From positions 163,525 to 227,524 of the forward strand of contig NZ_KB891907.1 of NCBI RefSeq assembly GCF_000373585.1: a stretch of DNA of 64,000 bases, read 5' to 3'. This document shows, one piece after another, positions 52,069 through 60,562 of this stretch. Each line of letters starts with the position of its first letter. The first letter of the stretch is position 1. A model generated the notes under the pieces. That model was not told where the DNA came from. It made no database searches and saw nothing but the letters and a program-made list of their open reading frames with translations. This DNA comes from Streptomyces sp. MspMP-M5 (GTDB lineage Bacteria; Actinomycetota; Actinomycetes; Streptomycetales; Streptomycetaceae). Both the position numbers and the translations under genes were made by a program.

Positions 52069-53979
52069 TCACACGGTGATCTCCGGCCGGTACCGGTCGA
52101 GCCACAGGGCGAGGTCCACCACCCGTTCCAGCCGCAGCCGGTGGCCCCACTCCAGCCGCTCCGGTTCCGTCTTCAGGACGGCGGAGACGATCCGTTCGTC
52201 GACGAGGTCGCGCACCCGGCCGCCGTCCGCGGCCAGCGCCTCGTGCGCCAGCCGTTGCAGACCGCGGTTGTAGTCGGGGTGGTGGGTGGCCGGATAGTGG
52301 TTCTTGGCCCGCCACAGCACCGACTGCGGGGCGAGCCCGGTGCCCGCGGCGCGCAGCAGGCTCTTCTCCCGGCCGTCGTGCGTCTGCAGGTCCCAGGGCG
52401 CGTTGAAGGCGTACTCCACCAGGCGGTGATCGCAGTACGGCACCCGTACTTCGAGGCCCTGCGCCATGCTGAGCCGGTCCTTGCGGTGCAGCAGCTGGCG
52501 CAGCCATCGGGTCAGCGACAGATGCTGCAACTCGCGCTGCCGGCGCTGCTCGGCACTCTCGCCGTCGAGGCGCGGTACGGCGGCCAGCGCGGCACGATAC
52601 GTGTCGCGCTGGAACTCCCCGATGCGCAGCGCCGCGGCCAGGTCGGGATGGAGCGGCATGGCCGCCTCGTCGTCGGTGACCAGCAGCCACGGGAAGGTCG
52701 CCGCGGCCCGCGCCGCGGGGCTGTGGAACCACGGGTAGCCGCCGAACACCTCGTCCGCGGCCTCGCCCGACACCGCCACCGTCGAGTGTTCCCTGATCCG
52801 GCCGAACAGCAGATAGAGCGAGGTGTCCATGTCGCCGACGCCGATCGGCGAGTCGCGGGCGGCGACCACGGCCGCACGGTGCCCGGGGTCCAGGAGCGTG
52901 TGCGGGTCCAGGACGACGGTGTCGTGCTCGGTGCCGATGAACGCGCCCGCCTCGACCGCGTACGGCGCATCGTGCCCGGTGCGCAGCACATCGCCGGTGA
53001 AGCGTTCCGCCTGGTCGCTGTAGTCGACGGCGTACGAGCGCAGCCGCGCCGCGGGCCCTTCGCGGAGCCGGAGTTCGTCCGCGAGCAGCGCCGTGACGAC
53101 GGTCGAGTCCAGCCCGCCGGAGAGCAGGCTGCACCGCGGCACATCGGCCTCCAGCTGGGAGCGGACGGCGTGCTCCAGGCGGCGGCGGACGCCGTCGGTG
53201 GTGGCGGCGAGGTCGGCGTCGTCGTGCGGGCGCGCGGTGAGCTGCCAGTAGAGCCGCTCGGTCAGCCCGTCGCGGTCGAAGGCCAGCAGCCCGCCGGGCG
53301 GCACCTCGCGGACGCCCGTCCACAGCGTCGTCCCCGTCCCGAAGACCAGACCGTACGCCTCCCGGAGCCCCTGCGCGTCCACCCGGGGTGCGCAGTCGGG
53401 GTGGGCGAAGAGGGCCTTGGGCTCGGAGCCGAAGAGCAGTCCGCCGTCCGGGGTCCGGGCGTAGTACAGCGGTTTGACGCCCATCCGGTCGCGTACCAGG
53501 AGCAGCCGCCGCGCCCGGGCGTCCCACACCGCGAACGCGTACATGCCCTCCAGCCGTGCGGCGAGCCCGGCGCCCCACTCCTGGTAGCCGCGCAGCACCA
53601 CCTCGGTGTCGCTGCGGGTGGTGAACTCCCACCCCAGGGCGCGGAGTTCGGCGCGCAGCTCGTGATGGTTGTAGACCTCGCCGCTGTAGGTGAGGACGAT
53701 GTCGCTGGGGGCACGATCAGGGCCGGGGCCGGGGCCGGGGCCGGGTGCCGGGACTCCGGCCGTCCGCGCTGCGGCTCCGGCCCCGGCCGTCATGGGCTGT
53801 GCCCCGCCCTCGATGTCGAGTACGGCGAGTCGCCGGTGTCCGATCGCGGCGTGCGGTCCGCGCCAGACCCACGAGCCGTCGGGGCCGCGCGGGGCGAGGG
53901 CCGCGGTCATCCGCTCGATGACCCGGGGGCGGTGACCGGGATCCTCGCCGAACGAGATCCAGCCGGTGATGCCGCACAT
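52069..53979 (-). CDS. Asparagine-synthetase-like amidotransferase of the isocyanide cluster
   Basis: A 636-residue AsnB-type enzyme. The N-terminal glutaminase domain starts with the catalytic Cys (MCGITGWISF) and contains APRGPDGSW and YSGEVYNHHELRAEL. The synthetase domain has the PP-loop LLSGGLDSTVVTALLADEL near residue 270 and SGEAADEVFGGYPWF. A Gly-Pro repeat insertion (PGPGPGPGP) interrupts the N-terminal domain near residue 85. The enzyme transfers ammonia from glutamine onto an adenylated carboxylate. Here it may turn the isonitrile acid into a carboxamide. A housekeeping asparagine synthetase role is possible but less likely given the cluster. Confidence 0.85.
   Translation of the reverse strand: MCGITGWISFGEDPGHRPRVIERMTAALAPRGPDGSWVWRGPHAAIGHRRLAVLDIEGGAQPMTAGAGAAARTAGVPAPGPGPGPGPDRAPSDIVLTYSGEVYNHHELRAELRALGWEFTTRSDTEVVLRGYQEWGAGLAARLEGMYAFAVWDARARRLLLVRDRMGVKPLYYARTPDGGLLFGSEPKALFAHPDCAPRVDAQGLREAYGLVFGTGTTLWTGVREVPPGGLLAFDRDGLTERLYWQLTARPHDDADLAATTDGVRRRLEHAVRSQLEADVPRCSLLSGGLDSTVVTALLADELRLREGPAARLRSYAVDYSDQAERFTGDVLRTGHDAPYAVEAGAFIGTEHDTVVLDPHTLLDPGHRAAVVAARDSPIGVGDMDTSLYLLFGRIREHSTVAVSGEAADEVFGGYPWFHSPAARAAATFPWLLVTDDEAAMPLHPDLAAALRIGEFQRDTYRAALAAVPRLDGESAEQRRQRELQHLSLTRWLRQLLHRKDRLSMAQGLEVRVPYCDHRLVEYAFNAPWDLQTHDGREKSLLRAAGTGLAPQSVLWRAKNHYPATHHPDYNRGLQRLAHEALAADGGRVRDLVDERIVSAVLKTEPERLEWGHRLRLERVVDLALWLDRYRPEITV
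53720..53745. repeat. Tandem GGGGCC repeat inside the amidotransferase gene
   Basis: About four GGGGCC units on the plus strand encode the alternating Gly-Pro run of the amidotransferase. The run lies in a variable loop of the N-terminal domain. It is likely to vary in length between strains by slippage. Confidence 0.6.
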
Positions 53980-54137
53980 GGGACTGCCTTTCTGGGGGTG
54001 GGTGGGGTGGGGCGCACCCGGGTGGGGTGCATCCGGGTGCGTGGGCACACGGGCGCCTGGGCGCGTCGTGGGTACGCCGTTACGGGGGTACTGGGGTGCT
54101 TCTTCGGTGGGCCGTCCAGCCGTCGGGCCGTCAGGGC

Positions 54138-55499
54138 TCACGGAGGGGTGGAGCGGGTACGGCCAGCCGTTGCCGCCGCGCACCGCCCCGGCCGCCGGGC
54201 CAGCAGCAGGGCCGCCAGCAGCGCGGCCGCGGTGGCCAGTGCCGGCCCGGTGCGGATGCCGCCCGCGGTGGCCAGTGCGGTGGCCGCGGCCGGGCCGAGC
54301 GCGAAGCCGGCGCTCCGGGCGAGTTGCACGGTCGAGCCGGCGGTGGCCATCCGCTCCGGCCCCGCCGCCTCCAGCGCCATCAACTGGGCCGGCCCGCCGT
54401 ACAGCCCCATGCCCAGCCCCGCCACCGCCAGGCGCCAGGCGACCGGGAGCGGCGTCCAGGCGCCGGCCGTGGCGAGCAGCCCGAAACCGACGGCGACCAG
54501 CGCCGCGCCCGCCACCGCCACCGGCCGGGGACCGTAACGGTCGGCGAGGCGGCCGCCCACCGGGCCCGCCACCGCCATGGCCGCGGGGAAACCGAGCAGC
54601 GCCAGACCGGTCGCCGACGCCGAGACGCCCTCCGCGCGCTGGAGATCCACCGCCAGCAGGAAGTGCACCGCCGCGAACGCCGCGGCCAGGGCGAGCACCG
54701 CACCGTGGATCGCGCCCGTACGGGCCGATCGCAGCGCGGCACGCACCCGCCGCCCGTCCGCGCCCCGTGCCCACACCGCGCCCGCCGCCAGCGCGAGCCC
54801 GCAGAGCAGCGGAGCCGTCCACCCCTCGGCCGTCGACGTCAGCCCCAGCAGCAGGGCCGCCACGGCGACGGCGGCAGGTGCGGCGGCCCGCCACTCCGCC
54901 CGGCCCGGCGCGCCCGGCCGCCCGCCCGGCGCCAACCCGCGCCGGGCCAGCCACCAGGCGAGCGCACACAGCGGCAACTTCACCAGCAGCACGGCGCGCC
55001 AGCCCCAGTGGTCCAGCAGCACCCCGCCCAGCGCCGGTCCGGTGACCGCGCCGAGCGGCCCGAGCGTGGCCGGTACGCTCATCGCCCGGCCGCGCAGCTC
55101 GGGTCGTACGGCGCGGAGCGCCAGCAGCGGCATCAGGACGAACAGCACCGCGCCGCACACCCCTTGGAGCAGCCGCGCCACGATCAGCACCGCGGCGACC
55201 GGCGCGCCGGCCGCGGCCGCGCCGCACAGCCCGAAGCCGGCCAGCGCGCCCAGCACAACCGGTCGCAGCGGGGCCCGGTCGAGCCAGCGTCCGGCGGGCA
55301 ACAGCAGGGCGACGACCGGGAGTTGGTAGGCCAGTACCGCCCACTGGGCGACGGACACCGGGACGGCGAAGCCGGTCGCGATGCCGGGCACCGCCACCGT
55401 CACCACGCTCATGTCGAACATGGCCAGGAACGCGCAGATCCCGGCGACGGCCACCAGCCCCCACCGCTCCCGCTGCCCCTCCGCCAGGTCCCGTGGCAT
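54138..55499 (-). CDS. MFS transporter of the isocyanide cluster
   Basis: A 453-residue membrane protein with about 12-14 helices. MFS motifs include MFDMSVVTVAVPGIATGFAV (helix 1), LLLPAGRWLDRAPLRPVVLG (motif A) and ARLLQGVCGAVLFVLMPLLA. It belongs to the DHA2-type drug exporters and probably exports the isocyanide product or gives self-resistance. ATG at 55499 is preferred because GAGGAGAGGA lies just upstream; a GTG at 55523 is an alternative. All four genes run on the minus strand. Confidence 0.85.
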   Translation of the reverse strand: MPRDLAEGQRERWGLVAVAGICAFLAMFDMSVVTVAVPGIATGFAVPVSVAQWAVLAYQLPVVALLLPAGRWLDRAPLRPVVLGALAGFGLCGAAAAGAPVAAVLIVARLLQGVCGAVLFVLMPLLALRAVRPELRGRAMSVPATLGPLGAVTGPALGGVLLDHWGWRAVLLVKLPLCALAWWLARRGLAPGGRPGAPGRAEWRAAAPAAVAVAALLLGLTSTAEGWTAPLLCGLALAAGAVWARGADGRRVRAALRSARTGAIHGAVLALAAAFAAVHFLLAVDLQRAEGVSASATGLALLGFPAAMAVAGPVGGRLADRYGPRPVAVAGAALVAVGFGLLATAGAWTPLPVAWRLAVAGLGMGLYGGPAQLMALEAAGPERMATAGSTVQLARSAGFALGPAAATALATAGGIRTGPALATAAALLAALLLARRPGRCAAATAGRTRSTPP

Positions 55500-55590
55500 C
55501 GGCCCGTCCTCTCCTCGATCCACCGCACATGTCCGGCACGGCGGCGTCTGAGAGGTCGGTCGGCGAGCGGCCCCGGTTCCCGCCGAGGGG

Positions 55591-55600
55591 GGAAATTTCC
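55591..55600. promoter_or_regulatory. Palindrome GGAAATTTCC in the MFS/copper divergent region
   Basis: A perfect 10-base palindrome lies in the 260-base region between the MFS gene and the copper operon. It is AT-rich in a GC-rich region. It is a candidate operator; no known regulator is assigned. Confidence 0.3.
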
Positions 55601-55759
55601 GGTCGGAGGGGGCGCGATGCGGCGAAGTGGGCCGCGGCGAAACCCAGTTAGTCGGCCCGAGAGCGTGCCCGGTTCCGCCGGACGGACGGGACGAACCTCA
55701 CGTGCCGAACGGCCGCCGATCGGCCGTTCGCCCCCCTTCCCACCTGCCACGATGACGCG

Positions 55760-56161
55760 ATGACCACCCCCGCCCGCTGCGCACCCCCACCCGACGCGTC
55801 CCCGGCCGGCTCCGCCCGGCAGCCCCGGGCCTCCGCGCCGCCCGGCCGGCTCCGCCGGCTGCTCCCGGCCCGCTCGGTCCTCGGCTTCGTCGCACTGCTG
55901 GCGCTGCTGTTCGCCCTCGCCTACGCGGTGGGCGGCGCCGTCGGCCCGGTCGCCCCCGGCCTCCGTCCCGACCGTGGCCCCGGGAGCACCGAACCGCCCG
56001 GCGGCCGCGATTCCGGCGGCGATTCCGGCGGGATGCCCGGCATGGCGGGCATGAGCGCACTGGGCGCGCCGCGGGCCGTGCCAGCCGGCGTCGCCCCCGT
56101 CACCGACCCCGCGACCTACCCCGCCGCACCTCTCCTCCCGACGCCGGGAGCCGGACGATGA
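55760..56161 (+). CDS. Small membrane protein with Met-rich segment, copper operon
   Basis: A 133-residue protein. One helix (VLGFVALLALLFALAYAVGG) lies near residue 40. Then comes an exposed region with GGDSGGMPGMAGMSALGAP, a methionine cluster suitable for Cu(I). The stop overlaps the CopA start (ATGA at 56158-56161), so it is translated with CopA. It resembles copper-related membrane proteins of actinomycetes, but I do not recognise a named family. Confidence 0.65.
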   Translation: MTTPARCAPPPDASPAGSARQPRASAPPGRLRRLLPARSVLGFVALLALLFALAYAVGGAVGPVAPGLRPDRGPGSTEPPGGRDSGGDSGGMPGMAGMSALGAPRAVPAGVAPVTDPATYPAAPLLPTPGAGR

Positions 56162-58659
56162 CCCGGCACCGACGGCAGCCCCAGCCAACCCAGTCCGACC
56201 CCCAGACCCCACCGCAATCCCCACCCCAGCCCCAGCCGGAGCCCGAACGCGTCACCACCCTCGCCATCGGCGGAATGACCTGCGCCGCCTGCGTGGGCCG
56301 GGTGGAGCGGAAGCTCGGCAGGCTGGACGGCGTCACCGCCTCGGTGAACCTCGCCACCGAACGGGCCCGGATCAGCCACCCCGCGTCGCTCGGCGTCGAC
56401 GCCCTCATCGCCACCGTCGAGGCCGCCGGCTTCACCGCGTCCGCGCCGCCCGAGGACGACCCCCGGCAGCCCTCCGCCGGGAGGCCCGACGACGCCACCC
56501 CCGGCGGCGCTCGGGACCACGCCACCGACGCAGCCGACGCACCCGAGACACCCGATGCCGCCGACTCCGCCGAGCTCCGCCGCCTGCTCCTGACCGCCCT
56601 GCTCGCCCTCCCCGTGCTGGCCCTGTCGATGGTGCCCGGCTGGCAGTTCCGCAACTGGCAGTGGCTCTGCTTCGTGCTCGCCGCGCCCGTCGCCGTATGG
56701 GGCGCGGCCCCCTTCCACGTCCGCGCGCTGCGCGGCCTCCGGCACGGCGCGGCGACCATGGACACCCTGGTGTCCCTCGGCGTCGCGGCGTCCTTCGGCT
56801 GGTCCGTGTACGCGCTGTTCCTCGGCGGCGCCGGCACGGCCGGGATGACGATGCCGTTCAGCCTGCTGCCCACGGCCGACGACGGCACCGCCCACCTCTA
56901 TCTCGAAGCCGCCGTCGGCGTGCCGCTGTTCGTGCTGGCCGGGCGGCGGATGGAGGCCCGGGCCCGGCGCGGCACCGGCGCCGCGCTCCGCTCCCTGGCC
57001 GAACTCGCCGCCAAGGAGGTGTCGGTGCGCCGCCCGGACGGCACCGAACGCCGCCTGCCCGTCGCCCTGTTGCAGGTCGGCGACCACTTCCTGGTCCGGC
57101 CCGGTGAACGGGTCGCCACCGACGGCACCGTCGTCACCGGCAGCTCGGCCCTGGACCTCTCCCTGATCAGCGGCGAGAGCCACCCCGTCGAGGTCGGCCC
57201 GGACTCGCCGGTCGTCGGCGGCGCGGTCAACTCCGGCGGGCTGCTGGAGGTCCGGGCCGACGCGGTGGGCGGCGACACCCAACTCGCCCGGATCACCCGG
57301 CTCGTCGAGGATGCCCAGACCGGCAAGACCCGGGCCCAGCGGCTCGCGGACGCGGTCGCCGCGGTCTTCGTCCCCGCCGTGCTGACCATCGCCGTCACCG
57401 TGCTGGGGTTCTGGCTCGGCGCCGGAGCCGACCCCCAGGCCGCGGTCACCGCCGCGGTCGCCGTGCTCGTCGTCGCCTGCCCGTGCGCCCTGGGCCTGGC
57501 GACCCCGACCGCGCTGCTGGCCGCCACCGGCCGCGGCGCTCAGCTCGGAATCCTGGTCAGCGGCCCGCGGGCGCTGGAACGCCTGCGCCGCATCGATACC
57601 GTCGTCCTCGACAAGACCGGCACCCTCACCACGGGACGGATGACCGTCACCGCCTTCACGCCGTGCGCGGACGGCCCCGACCCGGACGAGGTGCTGCGGC
57701 TCGCCGCCACCGTCGAGCAGGGCTCCGAACACCCCGTGGCCCGCGCCGTCCTCGCCCACGCCCGCGACCACGGGCCCGACGCACCGCTCGAACCGGCCGC
57801 CGCGGTCCGCGACTTCACCGCCACCCCGGGCTTCGGCGTGCGCGGCGTGGTGGACGGGCGCACGGTCACCGTCGTCCGCCCGCCCGACGACCCCGCCGGG
57901 CTGCCCGCTCCGCTGCCGGACGCGGTCCGCGCCGCCGAAGCCGCCGGCCACACCGCGGTCCTGGTCACCGTCGACGGCGACCCGGCGGCCGTCCTCGCCC
58001 TCGGCGACACCCTCCGCCCCGACGCCTACCGCGCCGTCGACCACCTGCGCCGCCTGGGCCTGCGCCCGGTGCTGGCCACCGGGGACCGCACCGCCACCGC
58101 CCGGGCGGTGGCCGCGCAGTTGGCCATCACCGAGGTCCACGCCCAGGCCCGGCCGCATGACAAGGCCGCGCTGGTCACGACGCTGCGGGAGCAGGGCGGC
58201 CGGGTCGCGGTGGTCGGCGACGGGGTCAACGACGCGGCCGCCCTGGCCCTCGCCGACCTCGGCATCGCCATGGGCGGCGGGACCGACGCGGCGATCGGCG
58301 CCGCCGACGTCACGCTCGTCCGTGCCGACCTCCAGGCCATCCCCGACGCCGTCCGCCTCGCCCGTCGCACGCTCGGCACCATCCGCGGCAACCTCCTCTG
58401 GGCGTTCGGCTACAACCTCGTCACCGTGCCGCTCGCCGCCGTCGGACTGCTCAACCCGATGATCGCCGCGGCCGCGATGTCCGCCAGCTCCCTCCTCGTC
58501 GTCGGCAACAGCCTGCGGCTCCGCGCCTGGCAACCCCCCGCCGTCACCCGCGCACCCCGCCGCCCGGCAGGCCCGCCACACGACCGCACCACTGCGCATG
58601 ACGCCACCTCGCGCGGCGCCACCTCACCCCGAAATCACGGCACTTGGGAATCCGCATGA
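56158..58659 (+). CDS. copA: Copper-exporting P1B-type ATPase
   Basis: An 833-residue pump. Residues 35-105 are a heavy-metal-associated domain with GGMTCAACVGRVE. The TM metal site is CPCALGLATPTALLAAT near residue 440, then the phosphorylation motif DKTGTLT near 485 and GDGVNDAAALALADLG near 685. The CPC motif and metal domain indicate Cu(I) efflux. The N-terminal 30 residues are Pro/Gln-rich, and a long acidic/Ala linker follows the metal domain. A PCuAC-type gene overlaps its stop. Confidence 0.93.
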   Translation: MTRHRRQPQPTQSDPQTPPQSPPQPQPEPERVTTLAIGGMTCAACVGRVERKLGRLDGVTASVNLATERARISHPASLGVDALIATVEAAGFTASAPPEDDPRQPSAGRPDDATPGGARDHATDAADAPETPDAADSAELRRLLLTALLALPVLALSMVPGWQFRNWQWLCFVLAAPVAVWGAAPFHVRALRGLRHGAATMDTLVSLGVAASFGWSVYALFLGGAGTAGMTMPFSLLPTADDGTAHLYLEAAVGVPLFVLAGRRMEARARRGTGAALRSLAELAAKEVSVRRPDGTERRLPVALLQVGDHFLVRPGERVATDGTVVTGSSALDLSLISGESHPVEVGPDSPVVGGAVNSGGLLEVRADAVGGDTQLARITRLVEDAQTGKTRAQRLADAVAAVFVPAVLTIAVTVLGFWLGAGADPQAAVTAAVAVLVVACPCALGLATPTALLAATGRGAQLGILVSGPRALERLRRIDTVVLDKTGTLTTGRMTVTAFTPCADGPDPDEVLRLAATVEQGSEHPVARAVLAHARDHGPDAPLEPAAAVRDFTATPGFGVRGVVDGRTVTVVRPPDDPAGLPAPLPDAVRAAEAAGHTAVLVTVDGDPAAVLALGDTLRPDAYRAVDHLRRLGLRPVLATGDRTATARAVAAQLAITEVHAQARPHDKAALVTTLREQGGRVAVVGDGVNDAAALALADLGIAMGGGTDAAIGAADVTLVRADLQAIPDAVRLARRTLGTIRGNLLWAFGYNLVTVPLAAVGLLNPMIAAAAMSASSLLVVGNSLRLRAWQPPAVTRAPRRPAGPPHDRTTAHDATSRGATSPRNHGTWESA

Positions 58660-59129
58660 ACCGCTCACGCCTCGCCGCCGGCGCCGTGCCGCTGCTCACC
58701 TGCCTGGCCACCCTCGGCACCCTCACCGCCTGGACCGCCACCGGCAACGCCGGCACCCCCGCCCGGCTGACCGCCGCCGAGGGCCGGGTGCTGATACCCG
58801 CCGGGAACGACGCCACCGCGGCCTTCTTCACCGTCCGCAACTCCGGTACCGCACACGACGTCCTCACCGCCGTCACCGGCCCGCCGGGTCACCGCGCCAT
58901 GCTCAGCCGCGACATCGCCGTCGGCCGCAACGCCCACTCCATGGCCATGGCCCCCGGCGCCACCGTCCCGGCCGGCGGTGCGCTCACCATGACGCCGACC
59001 ACCCTCGACATCATGGTCAGCCCACCGCCCCGGCTGGCCCCCGGCGACCGCCTGACCTTCACCCTGCACTTCCGCGACAGCCCACCGCTGACCGTGACGG
59101 CCCGGGCGGTCAGCCCCGGCGAGCAGTAG
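58656..59129 (+). CDS. PCuAC-family copper chaperone
   Basis: A 157-residue secreted protein with a signal sequence (LAAGAVPLLTCLATLGTLTA) and the PCuAC/DUF461 beta-sandwich. The copper site is visible as GHRAMLSRDI, then NAHSMAMAPG and LDIMV, giving the H-x-M and Met ligands of the family. It delivers Cu(I) to extracytoplasmic copper enzymes such as cytochrome oxidase. It starts by ATGA overlap with copA. Confidence 0.88.
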   Translation: MNRSRLAAGAVPLLTCLATLGTLTAWTATGNAGTPARLTAAEGRVLIPAGNDATAAFFTVRNSGTAHDVLTAVTGPPGHRAMLSRDIAVGRNAHSMAMAPGATVPAGGALTMTPTTLDIMVSPPPRLAPGDRLTFTLHFRDSPPLTVTARAVSPGEQ

Positions 59130-59216
59130 GCGACGCACGGCAGGCGACGGGCCGTAGGCGGCGGGCGGTAGGCGACGCGCACACCCGCCGTCCTGCTGCC
59201 CCGCTGTCCCGGCGCC

Positions 59217-59260
59217 ACGGGGGCTCATGAGCCGGCCACCGCCCGCCCATGAGCCCCCGT
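59217..59260. terminator. Terminator between the copper operon and a sigma factor gene
   Basis: A 13-bp perfect stem (ACGGGGGCTCATG / CATGAGCCCCCGT) with an 18-base loop lies between two convergent genes. The upstream part of the gap has short repeats of TAGGCGACGC. Confidence 0.65.
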
Positions 59261-59279
59261 CGGCAGCCGCCCCGGCCGG

Positions 59280-59996
59280 TCAGGCCACCGCGGTGGCGAG
59301 CCGGCGCGGCCGCCGGTCGCCCGGCCCCGGTCTGCGCCGCGTTACGCCGCGCGGGGCCGCAGCCCGCAGCGTCCGCTCACCGTCGACCGCCACCGCGGCG
59401 CCGTCCCCGGCTTCCACCCCGTCCCCGGCTTCCCCCTCGGCCCTGGCGCCGGCCTCGGCCTCCGCCAGCCGCGCGATCAGCGTCTCCCGGGCCCGTGCCA
59501 CCCGCGAACGCACCGTCCCCACCGGGCAGCCCATCACCCCGGCCGCCGCCGCGTACGGCAGCCCCAGCAGCTGCGTCAGCACGAACGCCTCCCGCCGCTG
59601 CGGCGTCAGCGCCGCCAGCAACTCGGCCAGCGCGATGCCCTCCTCGAAGCCCGGCACCCCGCGCGGCTGGACCCGCTCGGCGGCGGACTGCCAGTCGTCG
59701 GTCGCCGACAGCCGCGGCCGTACCGCATGGGTGCGGATCCGGTCCGCCACCACCCGCCGGGCGATCGTCAGCAGCCAGGTCCGGGCCGACGACCGGCCCT
59801 CGAACCGCGGCAGCCCGCGCAGCGCCCGCACATAGGTGTCCTGCACCAGGTCGTCGGCCGCCTGGGCCTCCCCGCTGAGGTGCGTCACATACCGCCGCAC
59901 ATCGAGCTGGGTGGCCCGCACGAACTGCTCGACGGCCCGTTCGTCGCCGTCCCGGGCGGCCAGCGCCCAGCCGGTTACCGTCTCGTCGTCACGCAC
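59280..59996 (-). CDS. ECF-type RNA polymerase sigma factor
   Basis: A 238-residue sigma factor. Region 2 includes QLDVRRYVTHLSGEAQAADD, then LVQDTYVRALRGLPRFEGRS, and region 4 includes LPYAAAAGVMGCPVGTVRSR. A long Ala/Gly-rich tail follows. The GTG at 59996 is preferred (AGGGG upstream), although the frame is open further up. The divergent gene encodes a zinc-finger anti-sigma-like protein, so activity is likely controlled by it. Being next to copper genes, it may respond to copper or oxidative stress; this is inference. Confidence 0.88.
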   Translation of the reverse strand: MRDDETVTGWALAARDGDERAVEQFVRATQLDVRRYVTHLSGEAQAADDLVQDTYVRALRGLPRFEGRSSARTWLLTIARRVVADRIRTHAVRPRLSATDDWQSAAERVQPRGVPGFEEGIALAELLAALTPQRREAFVLTQLLGLPYAAAAGVMGCPVGTVRSRVARARETLIARLAEAEAGARAEGEAGDGVEAGDGAAVAVDGERTLRAAAPRGVTRRRPGPGDRRPRRLATAVA

Positions 59997-60045
59997 GCCG
60001 GGACCGCCCCTCGCCGGTACGGACCAATTCGGGGAGACTGGGCGC

Positions 60046-60321
60046 ATGCTCTGCTCGCGCATCCGTACGGCACTCTCCGCCCGCCTCGACGGCGAGGCGC
60101 TGCCCCCGGGGCTGACCGCCCGCCGCCTCGACGACCATCTCGCGGGCTGTGCGGACTGTCGCCAGTGGGAGGCCCGGGCACGGGCGTTGAGCACGGCGCT
60201 CGGCGGCGCCACCGGACACGAGGGGGAGGGGGCCGCGCCCGAGGGCGTCGACCCGGCGTCGACCGAGGCGCTGCTCGCTCGCCTCCGCCCGGGCCGACGG
60301 CCGGGCCGTCAGGCGGGCTGA
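60046..60321 (+). CDS. zf-HC2 anti-sigma-like protein, divergent from the ECF sigma gene
   Basis: A 91-residue protein with the anti-sigma zinc motif H-x3-C-x2-C (DHLAGCADCRQWEARARALS) near residue 30. No membrane helix follows, so it is a soluble form. It sits divergent from the sigma gene (49-base gap) rather than downstream, which is unusual. The two may share a control region. A GGGGAGA-type ribosome site precedes the ATG at 60046. Confidence 0.75.
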   Translation: MLCSRIRTALSARLDGEALPPGLTARRLDDHLAGCADCRQWEARARALSTALGGATGHEGEGAAPEGVDPASTEALLARLRPGRRPGRQAG

Positions 60322-60485
60322 CCGGCCGGGAAGCGCCGGGCGTCCGACGAGGCTCTCCCGGTCATGGGGAAGGGACGCGGGCGGCGGTGCCACCGGCATC
60401 CGGACAGGATTCGTCATCTGGAGTCCTTGGAGTCCTTCGCGTGATCCGGTCGGCGCGCGAGGACGCGGCCGACCGGTGACGTCGC

Positions 60486-60542
60486 GGCCGGAAAGGCGGG
60501 CACGGGGCAGTGGCCCGTGGTGCCCGTACGCCGTTTCCGGCC
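60486..60542 (-). terminator. Imperfect terminator downstream of the Met-rich membrane protein
   Basis: Arms GGCCGGAAAGGCG... (60486) and CGCCGTTTCCGGCC (ending 60542) pair with small bulges around an inner GGGCAC/GTGCCC stem. It lies just beyond the stop of the minus-strand gene at 60563. Confidence 0.5.
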
Positions 60543-60562
60543 GGGGGTGTTCGACCGTGCTG

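Noticed and set aside
50710..54537. Very long plus-strand frame opposite the isocyanide cluster
   Set aside because: Antisense to four well-supported genes; no recognisable domain and strong compositional bias.
60322..60562. Possible small gene between the zinc-finger and membrane protein genes
   Set aside because: Only biased frames without ribosome sites are present; the region contains hairpins and a TGGAGTCCT tandem repeat instead.
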